A stretch of 64,000 nucleotides of DNA. Origin: HGM13862 sp031553915 (GTDB lineage Bacteria > Bacillota > Dehalobacteriia > UBA4068). How positions within the stretch are numbered: position 1 is the stretch's first letter; each line of letters begins with the position of its first letter. The notes under the pieces were generated by a model. That model did no database searches. It was given only the letters and a program-made list of their open reading frames with translations, and was not told the origin of the DNA. This document shows positions 40,235 through 49,022 of the stretch, one piece after another. The DNA lies in the NCBI GenBank assembly GCA_031553915.1, contig JAVBKT010000002.1, positions 248,001 to 312,000 on the forward strand, given 5' to 3'. Position numbers and translations under genes: made by a program.

Positions 40235-42757
40235 TTATCTTTCTTTAGCAAAGTGTGTTTTTCTCATACCTAGCTTGACCAGCTCATACCACAGCACAGA
40301 GACTGCTCCCAGACCAATGGCGAGAGTCAGCTGCGGCAGGCTAAGCGGAGCCAGGCCCAAAAAACTATTTACAGGGCTATAAAGAATTATTGCCAGCAGC
40401 AAACAGGCCAAAATATTAACCGCCCACATCACCTTGTCTTGGCGCAGCTTGCTAATTGTTTGCCACCAGGGCTGAGCATAAGAGCTGTTGACCTGCACCA
40501 AAAACAAATTCGCTATCATCAGCACTGTCAAACCTACCGAGCGGGCAATTTCCGACGCAGCAAAATTATTTTGTAGCAGCAGATAATAGGCGGCAAATGA
40601 CGCGGCGAAAATGACTAACCCCTGCACCATACCCTTAGCCACTATCGCCCGTGTCAAAATATTCTCGTTGGGATCACGCGGCGGAAGGGACATGATATTG
40701 TTTTCCGCCGGCTGACGCTCCAAAACCACGGAGCAGGTCGGGTCAATCACCAGCTCCAGGAGCATGATATGAAAGGGCAGCAGCATCAGCGCTTCCATCG
40801 GTATCGAGAGCATCGGCCCCAGCAAAGAAACGAGAGCAATGGGAATATGAATAGCAAAAATATAGCCGATCGCTTTGCGGATATTATCATAGATGCGTCT
40901 GCCATCGCGAATGGTATCGACAATGGTAGAAAAATTATCATCCAACAAAACTAAATCCGCTGCTTCGCGGGCAATTTCTGATCCGCGCTTGCCCATAGCA
41001 ATACCAATATCAGCATATTTGAGCGCAGCAGCGTCATTGACGCCATCTCCGGTCATCGCCACAATTTGCCCATTAGCCTGGAAAGCAGTGACAATACGCA
41101 TTTTATGTTCCGGGATCACTCTGGCAAAAACGCGCGCGCTTTGCACTGCCGCGCTTAACTCCTCGTCGCTCATCTGTTCCAGCATAGCTCCTGTTATCAC
41201 CTGCTCTTGCTCAATCCCCACCTGCTCGGCAATAGCTTTGGCCGTCAGCGCATTGTCGCCGGTAATCATCACCACCGCTATGCCTGCCTGGTGACAAAGA
41301 GCAATATCTTCTTTGATACCCCCTCTGGGCGGGTCAGCCAGCGCGATCAGCCCTAACAGCCGCAAGCGGCAATTCTCTATGTTTTCGGGCAAAACTTCTG
41401 CACTCTTGACCGATGCTGTTGCCACTGCCAAAACGCGTAGTCCTTGAGAACACAGCTGCTGTAAGGCCTCATTTGCCTGCCTCGACTCTTCCGCTGACAA
41501 ATCACATAAAGAAAAGACACTCTCCGCTGACCCTTTGGCGGCAATAATCACATCGCCCTCAATTTGCCAGACATGCGCCATCATCTTCGTCTGATTGGTG
41601 AAGGGATATTCCTTGATAATTTCCCCGGCACAATCACTAGCTGCCACACCCTGATCCATGGTATAGCGGATGATAGCCTTCTCCATCGGGTCATATGCTT
41701 CTTGCTCGCAGGCCATCATTGCTATTTTATTGAATTCCGCCGCAGCCGCTCCTGCCAGCCAGGTCTGGTCAACTACCATCTCGTTTTTGGTAAGCGTGCC
41801 TGTTTTATCAACACAAAGCACAGAGATCGCTCCCAATGTTTCTGTGGCTGGCAAATGGCGGATTAAAGAATTTTTTCTTGCCAAACGCCAGGCACCCATT
41901 GAGAGAAAAACAGTCAGGACCACCGGAAATTCTTCCGGAATCATCGCCATTGCTAAAGTAATGCCTGCCAGAATGCTGTTGACTGCTCTTTCCTTGAGCA
42001 GCAAATCACTGAGATCAAAAAAGGTTATTGCGGCAACCAAAAGGCAAAGCGCCAGGGCCAGCCAGGCGCAAAATTTCACCAAACGGCGCATTTGTTTTTG
42101 CAGCGGAGTAGGCCTTACCGGCGCCTGGGCCAAAGCCGCGCTGATCTTGCCGTATTCGCTGTTGACGCCGGTTTTTTCCACCTGTACTAAGGCAAATCCC
42201 TGCAACACAAAGGTACCCGCATAGCAATAGTCCCTGCGCCAATAATCAGCGCTGCTATCAGCGCTAAGATCAGCGCTTTTCCACACACCCTCAGCTTCCC
42301 CGGTGAGCGAGCTTTCATCCACACACAGATCATTGCAGGCGACAATCAGGCCATCGACAGAAATTTTGTCTCCCTCGGTAATTTCCAGCAAATCTCCGGG
42401 AACCAGCTCCGTGGTTGCAATCTGCTTTTGAACTCCATCGCGGATAACCGTGCTATTAGGCTGGGAAAGCTCGCGCAGGGCGCGCAGGGTTTTATCTGTC
42501 TTCCATTCCTGAAAGATATCAATAGCAATAATCAGCACCACAAAAACCAGCATAACCGCACCGTCAGCCGGCTCGCCCAAAAAGAAATAGATCAGTGCCG
42601 CGCCAAGCAACAGCAGAAACATCGGCTCGCGGATAATGGCCGCTGCCTGACGCAAAAAACCGGCCTTTTTTTCTGGCTCCAGCTCGTTTTTGCCAAAGCG
42701 GAGCAGCCGTTCTTTGGCTTCTTCACTGGTCAGTCCCTGCAATTTGTGGCTATTCAT
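40235..42757 (-). CDS. P-type cation-transporting ATPase (P2-type, Ca2+/Na+-like)
   Basis: The 840-residue ATPase has a cation-ATPase N-terminal segment (GLTSEEAKERLLRFGKNELE), an actuator TGES-type motif (SSLTGEAEGVW), and the phosphorylated Asp317 in DKTGTLTKN. KGSAESV in the nucleotide domain, MITGDNALTAKA, GDGVNDAAALKYADIGIAMG and six C-terminal helix regions follow. The M4 ion site reads IPEEFPVVL instead of the IPEGLPAVV of SERCA-type pumps, so Ca2+ is not certain; Na+, K+ or Mn2+ are alternatives. ATG 42757 has AAGGAGG. The gene is preceded by a leader RNA with a terminator hairpin, implying ion-responsive control. Confidence 0.92.
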   Translation of the reverse strand: MNSHKLQGLTSEEAKERLLRFGKNELEPEKKAGFLRQAAAIIREPMFLLLLGAALIYFFLGEPADGAVMLVFVVLIIAIDIFQEWKTDKTLRALRELSQPNSTVIRDGVQKQIATTELVPGDLLEITEGDKISVDGLIVACNDLCVDESSLTGEAEGVWKSADLSADSSADYWRRDYCYAGTFVLQGFALVQVEKTGVNSEYGKISAALAQAPVRPTPLQKQMRRLVKFCAWLALALCLLVAAITFFDLSDLLLKERAVNSILAGITLAMAMIPEEFPVVLTVFLSMGAWRLARKNSLIRHLPATETLGAISVLCVDKTGTLTKNEMVVDQTWLAGAAAAEFNKIAMMACEQEAYDPMEKAIIRYTMDQGVAASDCAGEIIKEYPFTNQTKMMAHVWQIEGDVIIAAKGSAESVFSLCDLSAEESRQANEALQQLCSQGLRVLAVATASVKSAEVLPENIENCRLRLLGLIALADPPRGGIKEDIALCHQAGIAVVMITGDNALTAKAIAEQVGIEQEQVITGAMLEQMSDEELSAAVQSARVFARVIPEHKMRIVTAFQANGQIVAMTGDGVNDAAALKYADIGIAMGKRGSEIAREAADLVLLDDNFSTIVDTIRDGRRIYDNIRKAIGYIFAIHIPIALVSLLGPMLSIPMEALMLLPFHIMLLELVIDPTCSVVLERQPAENNIMSLPPRDPNENILTRAIVAKGMVQGLVIFAASFAAYYLLLQNNFAASEIARSVGLTVLMIANLFLVQVNSSYAQPWWQTISKLRQDKVMWAVNILACLLLAIILYSPVNSFLGLAPLSLPQLTLAIGLGAVSVLWYELVKLGMRKTHFAKER

Positions 42758-42783
42758 AATTAGCCTCCTTATCTCTTTATAAT

Positions 42784-42893
42784 AAAAAAACATACCTGTA
42801 GGATAGTCTTACTGTCCCACAGATATGTTGCTTCTTATCTGCTGCCGTAAATCACGGCCCGGCTCTTGCTTGCGCAGCGCCTGTTCAGATTGT
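42784..42893 (-). promoter_or_regulatory. Leader RNA with terminator upstream of the P-type ATPase (riboswitch/attenuator candidate)
   Basis: Between the promoter and the ATG lies a roughly 110-base leader. It has a GC-rich 5' half with a GCCGT/ACGGC hairpin (42844-42858) and then a long terminator hairpin: AACATA.CTGT..GGA..AGT pairs with ACT..TCC..ACAG.TATGTT (42829-42789), followed by seven T residues and the AAGGAGG site. A terminator placed directly before a ribosome-binding site indicates conditional readthrough. I could not match it to a metal riboswitch by memory; the class I Na+ riboswitch is one possibility given the pump, offered only as a hypothesis. Confidence 0.55.
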
Positions 42894-42922
42894 ACTGTAT
42901 GGCTCTAAAAAGAGGATGTCAG
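42894..42922 (-). promoter_or_regulatory. Promoter of the P-type ATPase leader
   Basis: On the minus strand, CTGACA (42922-42917), 17 bases and TACAGT (42899-42894). It would start transcription at about 42888, just ahead of the structured leader. Confidence 0.5.
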
Positions 42923-42986
42923 TGCAAAGATTTTCGTTTAATATATACTATGCAGCCTGGTTTGTCAAGTGCTAATTATATTTTTT

Positions 42987-43205
42987 CTAGATGCTTTTTT
43001 CCACATGCTCGCACAGGTCGGCAACGGTCTTAAGCCTAAAAACATCTTCCAGCGTAATGTCAAATTCTTCTTCAATCGAAAGCATAATTTCCACCATATA
43101 GAGCGAATCTACTTCCATATCATCAAAGCTGCTTTCCGGTTTAATCACATCTTTATCAATATCCAGCTTCTCTGAAATAATTTCTACAATCTTATCATAT
43201 ACCAT
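42987..43205 (-). CDS. acpP: Acyl carrier protein
   Basis: The 72-residue four-helix carrier has the phosphopantetheine attachment serine in EVDSLYMVEIML (DSL motif) and typical acidic helix II. It holds growing acyl chains in fatty-acid synthesis. ATG 43205 follows AAGGGG. It stands alone here, without fab genes, which is less usual than an acpP-fabF-rnc arrangement, so it may be a second carrier for lipid modification or secondary metabolism. Confidence 0.92.
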   Translation of the reverse strand: MVYDKIVEIISEKLDIDKDVIKPESSFDDMEVDSLYMVEIMLSIEEEFDITLEDVFRLKTVADLCEHVEKSI

Positions 43206-43305
43206 CTTGTTTCCCCTTTACGTATATTGTTATGCCCAAGCCTGAAAAACTATTAAACCAACTATTTAATCATAGCATTTGCGCCCGCTAAAAGCAATAC
43301 GCAGA

Positions 43306-43881
43306 TTAAGACCTGCTGCCGGGTTTGATAGCGGGGGTTTTGCCTTCTTTGCACAAAGGGCACTCTGCTTCGTCAAAGCTTTCTATCTCCAAAGAGACCA
43401 ATGAGCGCAAAGGCACGCCCAAATCAATCTTCCCGGCGCTTCTATCCACCAAAACCGCGGCGCCGGCAATATCCGCGCCGATCTCTCTCATCAGGGCGAT
43501 CACTTCCTTCACCGAACCCCCGGTAGTGACCACATCTTCAACCACTAAAACCTTGTCATCAGGGCTGACGCTAAAGCCGCGGCGCAAGGTCATCACGCCA
43601 TTTTCTCTCTCGGCAAAAACAGATTTCACCCCTAAAGCCCGGGCTATTTCGTAGGATAAAGAAATAGCGCCGATAGCCGGGCCAACAACAACGGTTATCC
43701 CCTGTCCGGCAAAATAGCTTGCCAGCTGCTCGCATAAAGGCCCGGCAATTTCCGGATATTGCAGCAAGCGGGCGCACTGCATATAATAGGCAGCATGGCG
43801 GCCGGAGGTTAATTTGAAATGTCCGGATAAAAGGACCTCCTTCTCTTCAAGGATATGCAAAATCTCTTCTCTAGTATACAT
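43306..43881 (-). CDS. pyrE: Orotate phosphoribosyltransferase
   Basis: The 191-residue enzyme converts orotate and PRPP to OMP in pyrimidine synthesis. Its PRPP-binding motif VLVVEDVVTTGGSVKEVI is near residue 120, with GHFKLTSGRHAAYYMQCAR at the N-terminus and VVGPAIGAISLSYEIARAL. It is of the archaeal/thermophile-type clade with a C-terminal CPLC pair (EAECPLCKEG), seen in Clostridia. No other pyr genes are adjacent. Start ATG 43881 follows AGGAG. Confidence 0.94.
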   Translation of the reverse strand: MYTREEILHILEEKEVLLSGHFKLTSGRHAAYYMQCARLLQYPEIAGPLCEQLASYFAGQGITVVVGPAIGAISLSYEIARALGVKSVFAERENGVMTLRRGFSVSPDDKVLVVEDVVTTGGSVKEVIALMREIGADIAGAAVLVDRSAGKIDLGVPLRSLVSLEIESFDEAECPLCKEGKTPAIKPGSRS

Positions 43882-43980
43882 GTTGTGGTCTCCTAATTAT
43901 TAATGGCTATACATTATTTTATTCGCGTTTTTTATAGCCAAACCTTTTACTTTATATTTTGCCGTGATCAAGTGATAGTT

Positions 43981-44637
43981 TTAAGCCTGCCGGTTGATTG
44001 TCTCTATCACTGCCCGCAGCTCGGGAAAGCTATCTATGCGATAATCCCAGCATTCCGGCTTGAGACTCCCCTGGCCAAAGCCATAGGCCGCATAGACATA
44101 GGGGATGGCCGCATATTCGGCGGCAATGCTGTCTTTGATCATATCGCCCACATAAATAGCCCTTTTGCTGCCTAGACGCGCCATCACCAGGAGAATATTT
44201 TCTCCCTTGGCTCGGCCGGTGCGGCCCAGGCTTTCAAAATCAGCTATATATGGCGCGAGCTGATGTTTCTGCAAAAAGCATTCAATATACCCCTCTTCGC
44301 AATTGCTGACAATGGCAAAAGTATAATCTTGCGCCAGTTCCGCCAGCGTTTCCCGGACGCCAGGGTAAAGCTGCCCGCCATAGCGACGCAGATAAGCGTA
44401 CTCTGCCGCCAAACACTCTCTTAATATTTTCTGCCGCAATGTGGGCTCCACCCGGGGGAAAATCCGCTCGCCGATTTCCACAAGGCTAAACCCCATGCAG
44501 TTGGCAATTTCCGCATCTGTTATTGCCGGACGCAAGCCCGGATATTTATCAAGCACACTTTGCCAGGCCAAAGAAACCTTGGCCACAGAATCCCAAAGCG
44601 TACCGTCCAAATCAAGTAAAATGCTATCTATCTTCAT
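43981..44637 (-). CDS. HAD-superfamily phosphatase (phosphoglycolate phosphatase-like)
   Basis: A 218-residue HAD hydrolase: motif I DLDGTLWDS (residues 9-17) with both catalytic Asp residues, an alpha-helical cap after it, motif II IVSNCEEG (Ser/Asn type), a motif III Lys in the KGENIL segment and motif IV VGDMIKDS. The closest overall layout is the Gph/PGMB (subfamily IA) group, but substrates vary widely. The start ATG 44637 lies within the end of the DUF1648 gene (14-base overlap), so the two are probably cotranscribed. Confidence 0.88.
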   Translation of the reverse strand: MKIDSILLDLDGTLWDSVAKVSLAWQSVLDKYPGLRPAITDAEIANCMGFSLVEIGERIFPRVEPTLRQKILRECLAAEYAYLRRYGGQLYPGVRETLAELAQDYTFAIVSNCEEGYIECFLQKHQLAPYIADFESLGRTGRAKGENILLVMARLGSKRAIYVGDMIKDSIAAEYAAIPYVYAAYGFGQGSLKPECWDYRIDSFPELRAVIETINRQA

Positions 44638-45127
44638 CACATACGGCCTTTTCTGGTACTTGTCTGCGATAATTATGAAGGCTGATAACAGCAACTATCA
44701 TGCCCCCGGCCAGTATCGCAAAGATCAGCGCCATAAACCAGGGCGGCAGATCCGCACCCGCTATTATCCAGAAAAGAACCGCAAAAAAGACTAATACCAT
44801 GATCAGCTTTAGCAGTATCAGCAGCGTAAGCGTGCGGGAAGCATACCCTGCACTCTCTTTGCCTTCATCAGCCTGGGGAATCTGCCAAAATTTTGGCATC
44901 ATCTCGATTGCGGTCATTGCCAAAAAAACAGCCAAAGCTAAAACAGGTATGGTCAGGACTACCTCTTTATTTGCCCAGGCATCAATGGTGCCGTTAAAAC
45001 CAAAATGAGTAGGCGTGGTATCGCCAATGCTTTGCCAGTTGAGCATAAAAAAGACCAGCATAGCTATAAAGCTCAGCAATGCCATGGCCTCTAAAAGCCA
45101 GTGTTTTCTCTCAAAGGATGCAAACAT
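44624..45127 (-). CDS. DUF1648-family membrane protein
   Basis: The 167-residue protein has four predicted membrane helices (about 13-32, 57-76, 103-121, 126-147). The conserved DUF1648 signature follows helix 1: PTHFGFNGTIDAWANKE ('P.Hf...G..d.w..K'). Members include SdpI-like immunity proteins and many of unknown role. Without the SdpI second half, this is a DUF1648-only member with no assigned function. ATG 45127 follows a GGGAGAAG site. Confidence 0.82.
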   Translation of the reverse strand: MFASFERKHWLLEAMALLSFIAMLVFFMLNWQSIGDTTPTHFGFNGTIDAWANKEVVLTIPVLALAVFLAMTAIEMMPKFWQIPQADEGKESAGYASRTLTLLILLKLIMVLVFFAVLFWIIAGADLPPWFMALIFAILAGGMIVAVISLHNYRRQVPEKAVCDEDR

Positions 45128-45146
45128 ATCTTCTCCCTGCCAGTCT

Positions 45147-46820
45147 CTAAAAGAGCTGCGGCTGGCTCATTTTTTCCAGCAAATCCCTGGCCTGCTGCAA
45201 GGTGATTTCCCCGGCCTTGTCTCCGGCAATCATGCGCGCAATCTCATGTATCCGTTCCTGCTGATCCAGAGTATGCGCCGCGACTACGGTGCGCCCGCCT
45301 TCCTCGTGTTTTTCCAGCATCACCTGATGCGCTGCCGCTGCCGCGGTCACCGCATTATGCGTGACTACCAGCGCCTGCGCGCTTTCGCCCACCATAGCAA
45401 TACGCTGGGCCACAGCTACCAGGGCTTTGCCGGAAAGTCCGGTATCCACTTCATCAAAGACTAAGGTTGGCACAAAATCGAGCCGCGATAAAATAACCTT
45501 CAACCCTAAAACAATACGCGAAAGTTCGCCACCGCTGGCAATTTTGGCCACCGGCTGAAAAGGCTCGCCCACATTAGGGCAAATCATAAACAAAGCATGT
45601 TCATTGCCTGTTTTGGCAGCAGGGTTGGTTAGCAAATCAACACGAAAATGCGCATTGGGCATCGAGAGCATTTGCAGCTCTCTCGTCACCACCGAGGACA
45701 AAGACTTCGCTGCCTGCTGCCGGGCAGCGGTTAATTTTGCCGCGGCCTGGTCATACTTACTCTGTGCTTGTTGCTGGCGCAGATATAAGCTATCCGCGCT
45801 AAGAGAAAGCTCCTCCAGCTGGTTTAGCTCTTGCCTGGAAGAGTCCAATTTAGCAATCAGCTCATCAATACTGCTATGGTATTTTTTGCTCAGCCTGCTG
45901 ATCAGCGCGCGCCTGGCTTCAACGATCTCCAGCCGCTGCGAGTCAAGATTGACCCGCTCCTGATAAGCAGTCATTTCCCGGGACAAATCTTCCGCCTCAT
46001 AAAAAAGGCTGCGCGTCCGCTCGGCCAATGACTCTGCCTGCGTGTCCAAATCAGCAATAGCTTTAATATTGTTCAGGGCATCACCCAGGCTGTCTATGGC
46101 TGCGCCGCTGTTATTAAGCGCGGAAAAAGCGGCGCCGGCCAGCTGATAAAGCTTCTCGCCATGCACCAATAAATTAGCTTCCGCCGCCAACTCCTCATCT
46201 TCGCCCGGAACGAGCTCAGCCTTTTGCAGTTCGTCAATTATGTAATGCAACTCTTCGCTGCGGGAAAGCAGCTGGTCGCGGTTTTGCTCATATTTTTTGA
46301 TCTCTTGCTTTGCTGCCAGCAATTGCTGATAGGCGGTTGCGGTTGCCGTGAGTTGCTCCTTGATCGCCGGGTCAAAGCTGTCCAAAAGCAGCAATTGCTG
46401 CTCTTCTTCCAGTAATAACATATGCTCGCTTTGGCCATGAATATTAATCAGCAAACGTCCCAGCTCGCGCAGCTGCGATAAATTAGTGACAGCGCCGTTA
46501 ATGCGGGCGATGCTTCTGCCGCCGCGAACCAGTTCCCGCCGCAAAATCAGCGTATCTTCAATATCAAACCCAGCCCCACGCAGCAAATTGCCGGCAGGTT
46601 CCGGAAAGGGCGGCAAAAATACCCCCTCCACCACCGCTTTATCCTCGCCACTGCGAATAAAACTATCACTGCCGCGGCTGCCAATCAACAAAGAAACTGC
46701 GTCAATCAGCAGGGATTTGCCCGCGCCGGTCTCACCGGTCAGGGCATTCATCCCCTCACCAAGATTAAGGCGCAAAGTAGAAATCAGCGCAAAATTTTCC
46801 GCATACAGTTCGTAGAGCAT
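45147..46820 (-). CDS. recN: DNA repair protein RecN (SMC-like ATPase)
   Basis: The 557-residue SMC-like protein has a Walker A segment (GETGAGKSLLIDAV) near residue 30, a long coiled coil with LYLRQQQAQSKYDQAAAKL and related segments interrupted by a hinge, and a C-terminal ABC signature LSGGE-type block (KIASGGELSRIVLGLKVIL) plus Walker B VFDEVDTGLSG. RecN organises broken DNA ends for recombination. It ends the nadK-argR-recN group, conserved in Bacillota. The start ATG 46820 is 24 bases after the argR stop. ATP-binding residues appear intact. Confidence 0.95.
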   Translation of the reverse strand: MLYELYAENFALISTLRLNLGEGMNALTGETGAGKSLLIDAVSLLIGSRGSDSFIRSGEDKAVVEGVFLPPFPEPAGNLLRGAGFDIEDTLILRRELVRGGRSIARINGAVTNLSQLRELGRLLINIHGQSEHMLLLEEEQQLLLLDSFDPAIKEQLTATATAYQQLLAAKQEIKKYEQNRDQLLSRSEELHYIIDELQKAELVPGEDEELAAEANLLVHGEKLYQLAGAAFSALNNSGAAIDSLGDALNNIKAIADLDTQAESLAERTRSLFYEAEDLSREMTAYQERVNLDSQRLEIVEARRALISRLSKKYHSSIDELIAKLDSSRQELNQLEELSLSADSLYLRQQQAQSKYDQAAAKLTAARQQAAKSLSSVVTRELQMLSMPNAHFRVDLLTNPAAKTGNEHALFMICPNVGEPFQPVAKIASGGELSRIVLGLKVILSRLDFVPTLVFDEVDTGLSGKALVAVAQRIAMVGESAQALVVTHNAVTAAAAAHQVMLEKHEEGGRTVVAAHTLDQQERIHEIARMIAGDKAGEITLQQARDLLEKMSQPQLF

Positions 46821-46844
46821 ATATCCCTCTCGCTTATTTGCAGC

Positions 46845-47297
46845 TTAGGCCATCAGGGTTCTGATGCGCTCTGCCAAGGCATTGACGTCGTCTTCATCGC
46901 GGATAGCGACAAAAATAGTATCATCACCGGCAATACTGCCGACAATTTCTTTCCATCCCAAACCGTCCAGACAAAAAGCTACGCCTTGGGCAGTCCCCGG
47001 CAAAGCCTTCAGGATAACCAGGTTACGCGCCACATCAACCTTAATCAGATTGTCACGCAGCATCCTTTTCACCCGGTCAAAGGTGTTGACGGTAGTCATA
47101 CCCGGGGGGAAGCCATAGCAAAAGGTATTGTCGCCGGTAGCGATTTTCACCAGGCCTAAATCCTTGATATCGCGTGAAATAGTAGCCTGGGTGACATTTA
47201 AGCCATAGCGGGCCAAGGCCTCTGTCAGCTGATATTGGGTTTCAATATTCTGCTGTTCAATAATTTCACGAATAATTTTATGCCGCCGTGTCTTCAT
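46845..47297 (-). CDS. argR: Arginine repressor ArgR/AhrC
   Basis: The 150-residue protein has an N-terminal winged helix (RRHKIIREIIEQ, then VTQATISRDIKDLGLVKI as recognition helix) and a C-terminal oligomerisation/arginine-binding domain with GTAQGVAFCLDGLGW and GSIAGDDTIFVAIRDE (GDDT binds arginine). Hexamers repress biosynthetic and activate catabolic arginine genes. argH (30.6 kb) is a plausible target. ATG 47297 follows AAGGAGG. It is transcribed with nadK upstream and recN downstream. Confidence 0.95.
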   Translation of the reverse strand: MKTRRHKIIREIIEQQNIETQYQLTEALARYGLNVTQATISRDIKDLGLVKIATGDNTFCYGFPPGMTTVNTFDRVKRMLRDNLIKVDVARNLVILKALPGTAQGVAFCLDGLGWKEIVGSIAGDDTIFVAIRDEDDVNALAERIRTLMA

Positions 47298-47323
47298 CGT
47301 TTTTCCTCCTTAAGTTTGATAGT

Positions 47324-48172
47324 TTAGTCGCTAATCGTTTTTTTATAAATTTTTTCTTTGATACGGTGGAAATAATCATTTTTGCCAAACTGAATGAATT
47401 TGGCCTTGCTGTCCGCTGAACAAATGCGGATCTGGTCATTTCTCTCCAGGGGGATATGGGATTGGCCGTCAGCGGTCAAAAAAGCCACGCCCGAGGAGCT
47501 TCTGTAATAAATATCAATCACGCTGGATGAGGGCGCCACGATCGGCCGGGAAAAGAAACCATGCGGGCAAACAGGGGTAATCATATTGATTTCCATATCT
47601 TCCATAATCAAAGGCCCGCCGGCAGAAAGCGAATAGCCGGTGCTGCCTGTCGGTGTTGCCACAATAATGCCATCCGCGCGGTAGTCATTGACATGCTGCT
47701 CGTCAATATACAGCTGCAAAGAAATGGCGCGCGAATACTTGCCATAGCTAACCACAAAATCATTAAGCACCGAAAATGTTGCGATAATCTGCCCGTTTCT
47801 GATCAGCTCAGCCTTGATCATGGAGCGTTCTTTAAGCGTATAATCACCGCTGAGGATTTTGTCCATAGCGGCAAAGGCATCCGCCCCCTCGGCCGAACAA
47901 AGAAAACCGATACGCCCCATATTAATGCCACAAATGGGGATGCCGTACTTGGCCAGCTGACGAAAGGAGGCCAGCAGCGTACCATCGCCGCCCAGCACGA
48001 TAGCCAGATCAACCGCAGAAAAATCAAGAGAAACAATATCGTCGATATTAATGGAGTTAGCCCCGTTAAAGGACATAATTTCCATGCCCCGCTCATATAA
48101 ATACTTTGCGAGAAGGGCGGAGCTTTCAATGCTCTCTTGCCGTTTTGGGTTATATATAAACGCTGTTTTCAT
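47324..48172 (-). CDS. nadK: NAD kinase
   Basis: The 282-residue enzyme phosphorylates NAD to NADP. It shows the diagnostic LGGDGTLLASFRQL (GGDG loop with the catalytic Asp) near residue 60, NMGRIGFL, and the NE/D-type motif NDYRADGIIVATPTGSTGYSLSAGGP. Length and motifs fit the bacterial ppnK family. It starts the nadK-argR-recN cluster; tlyA, which usually precedes nadK, is at 52.9 kb instead, next to dxs on the other strand. Confidence 0.95.
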   Translation of the reverse strand: MKTAFIYNPKRQESIESSALLAKYLYERGMEIMSFNGANSINIDDIVSLDFSAVDLAIVLGGDGTLLASFRQLAKYGIPICGINMGRIGFLCSAEGADAFAAMDKILSGDYTLKERSMIKAELIRNGQIIATFSVLNDFVVSYGKYSRAISLQLYIDEQHVNDYRADGIIVATPTGSTGYSLSAGGPLIMEDMEINMITPVCPHGFFSRPIVAPSSSVIDIYYRSSSGVAFLTADGQSHIPLERNDQIRICSADSKAKFIQFGKNDYFHRIKEKIYKKTISD

Positions 48173-48337
48173 CGATGCTCCTTGTCAACATCATTTATGC
48201 ATATTGTGTATATTGATATACTACCCAATTTATGCGGATATTTCAAGTCTTTTCCTAATATTTATACACATTATATCTTTTATGTCGCTATTTGTTGAAA
48301 CATTCTTGCATAAAAGGGAAGGTAAACGCCCCAATTA

Positions 48338-48925
48338 TTGAGAAAGTTATCTAATACAAACAGTAAAAAGGGGGAAATTCGAACGTCTAAGTCAGAGAAA
48401 AAAAGTAATATCATTCTGGTGGGCTTTATGGGCAGCGGCAAAACCGTAATCGGCCGCAATATCGCCCGCCTGCTTGATTATAATTTTGCTGATACTGATG
48501 ATGCCATCAGAGATGTGACTGGCATGGATTTGGTGACGCTGTTCCGCAAACACGGGGAGATCCGCTTTCGTTCCGAAGAACAGCTGGTGATTAAAAAGCT
48601 GGCGGATAAACAGCAGTTGGTTATCGCTTGCGGCGGCAGCCTGATTCCGGCTGCGGAAAACCTCAATCTGCTGCGCGATAATGGCTATTTTGTGCTGCTT
48701 TCTGCCTCCCCAGAGGTGATTTATAACCGCCTCAGCCGCAAAAACAACCGTCTTTTGCCTGCCGGCAAGCCTTCTCTTGCTGATATTGAAAAAATGCTGG
48801 CGCATAGACAAGAGTATTTTGCCGATCTCAGCCATATCAGTGTTGATACCGGCGCCATGAACGTAGAACAGGCGGCAAATTATATTGCCGGGCAATATCA
48901 GGGTTATTTGCGAAAAGAGGATTAG
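48338..48925 (+). CDS. aroK: Shikimate kinase
   Basis: The enzyme phosphorylates shikimate in aromatic amino-acid synthesis. P-loop GFMGSGKTVIGRN, DTDDAIRDVTGMDLVTLFRKHGE (shikimate-binding Asp), FRSEE, CGGSLI and the lid NNRLLPAG are all present. The start is uncertain. TTG 48338 lacks a close ribosome-binding site, while an AAGGGGG sequence at about 48369-48375 suggests a later, non-standard start (no ATG/GTG/TTG follows in frame before the P-loop). Thus the 22-residue N-terminal Lys/Ser-rich part may not be translated. The only other shikimate-pathway homologue here is the diverged EPSP-synthase-like gene. Confidence 0.9.
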   Translation: MRKLSNTNSKKGEIRTSKSEKKSNIILVGFMGSGKTVIGRNIARLLDYNFADTDDAIRDVTGMDLVTLFRKHGEIRFRSEEQLVIKKLADKQQLVIACGGSLIPAAENLNLLRDNGYFVLLSASPEVIYNRLSRKNNRLLPAGKPSLADIEKMLAHRQEYFADLSHISVDTGAMNVEQAANYIAGQYQGYLRKED

Positions 48926-48974
48926 CGGCCGCAAAATTTATACTATAATTTGTACTATTATGCTATCCATGTTA

Positions 48975-49010
48975 TAATAAAACCACGCTTAGGCGTGGTT
49001 TTATTATATT
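48975..49010 (+). terminator. Terminator between aroK and rbgA
   Basis: AATAAAACCACGC/GCGTGGTTTTATT with loop TTAG, then ATATTTTC. It is strong enough to insulate rbgA from aroK. Confidence 0.82.
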
Positions 49011-49022
49011 TTCTAAGAGGTT

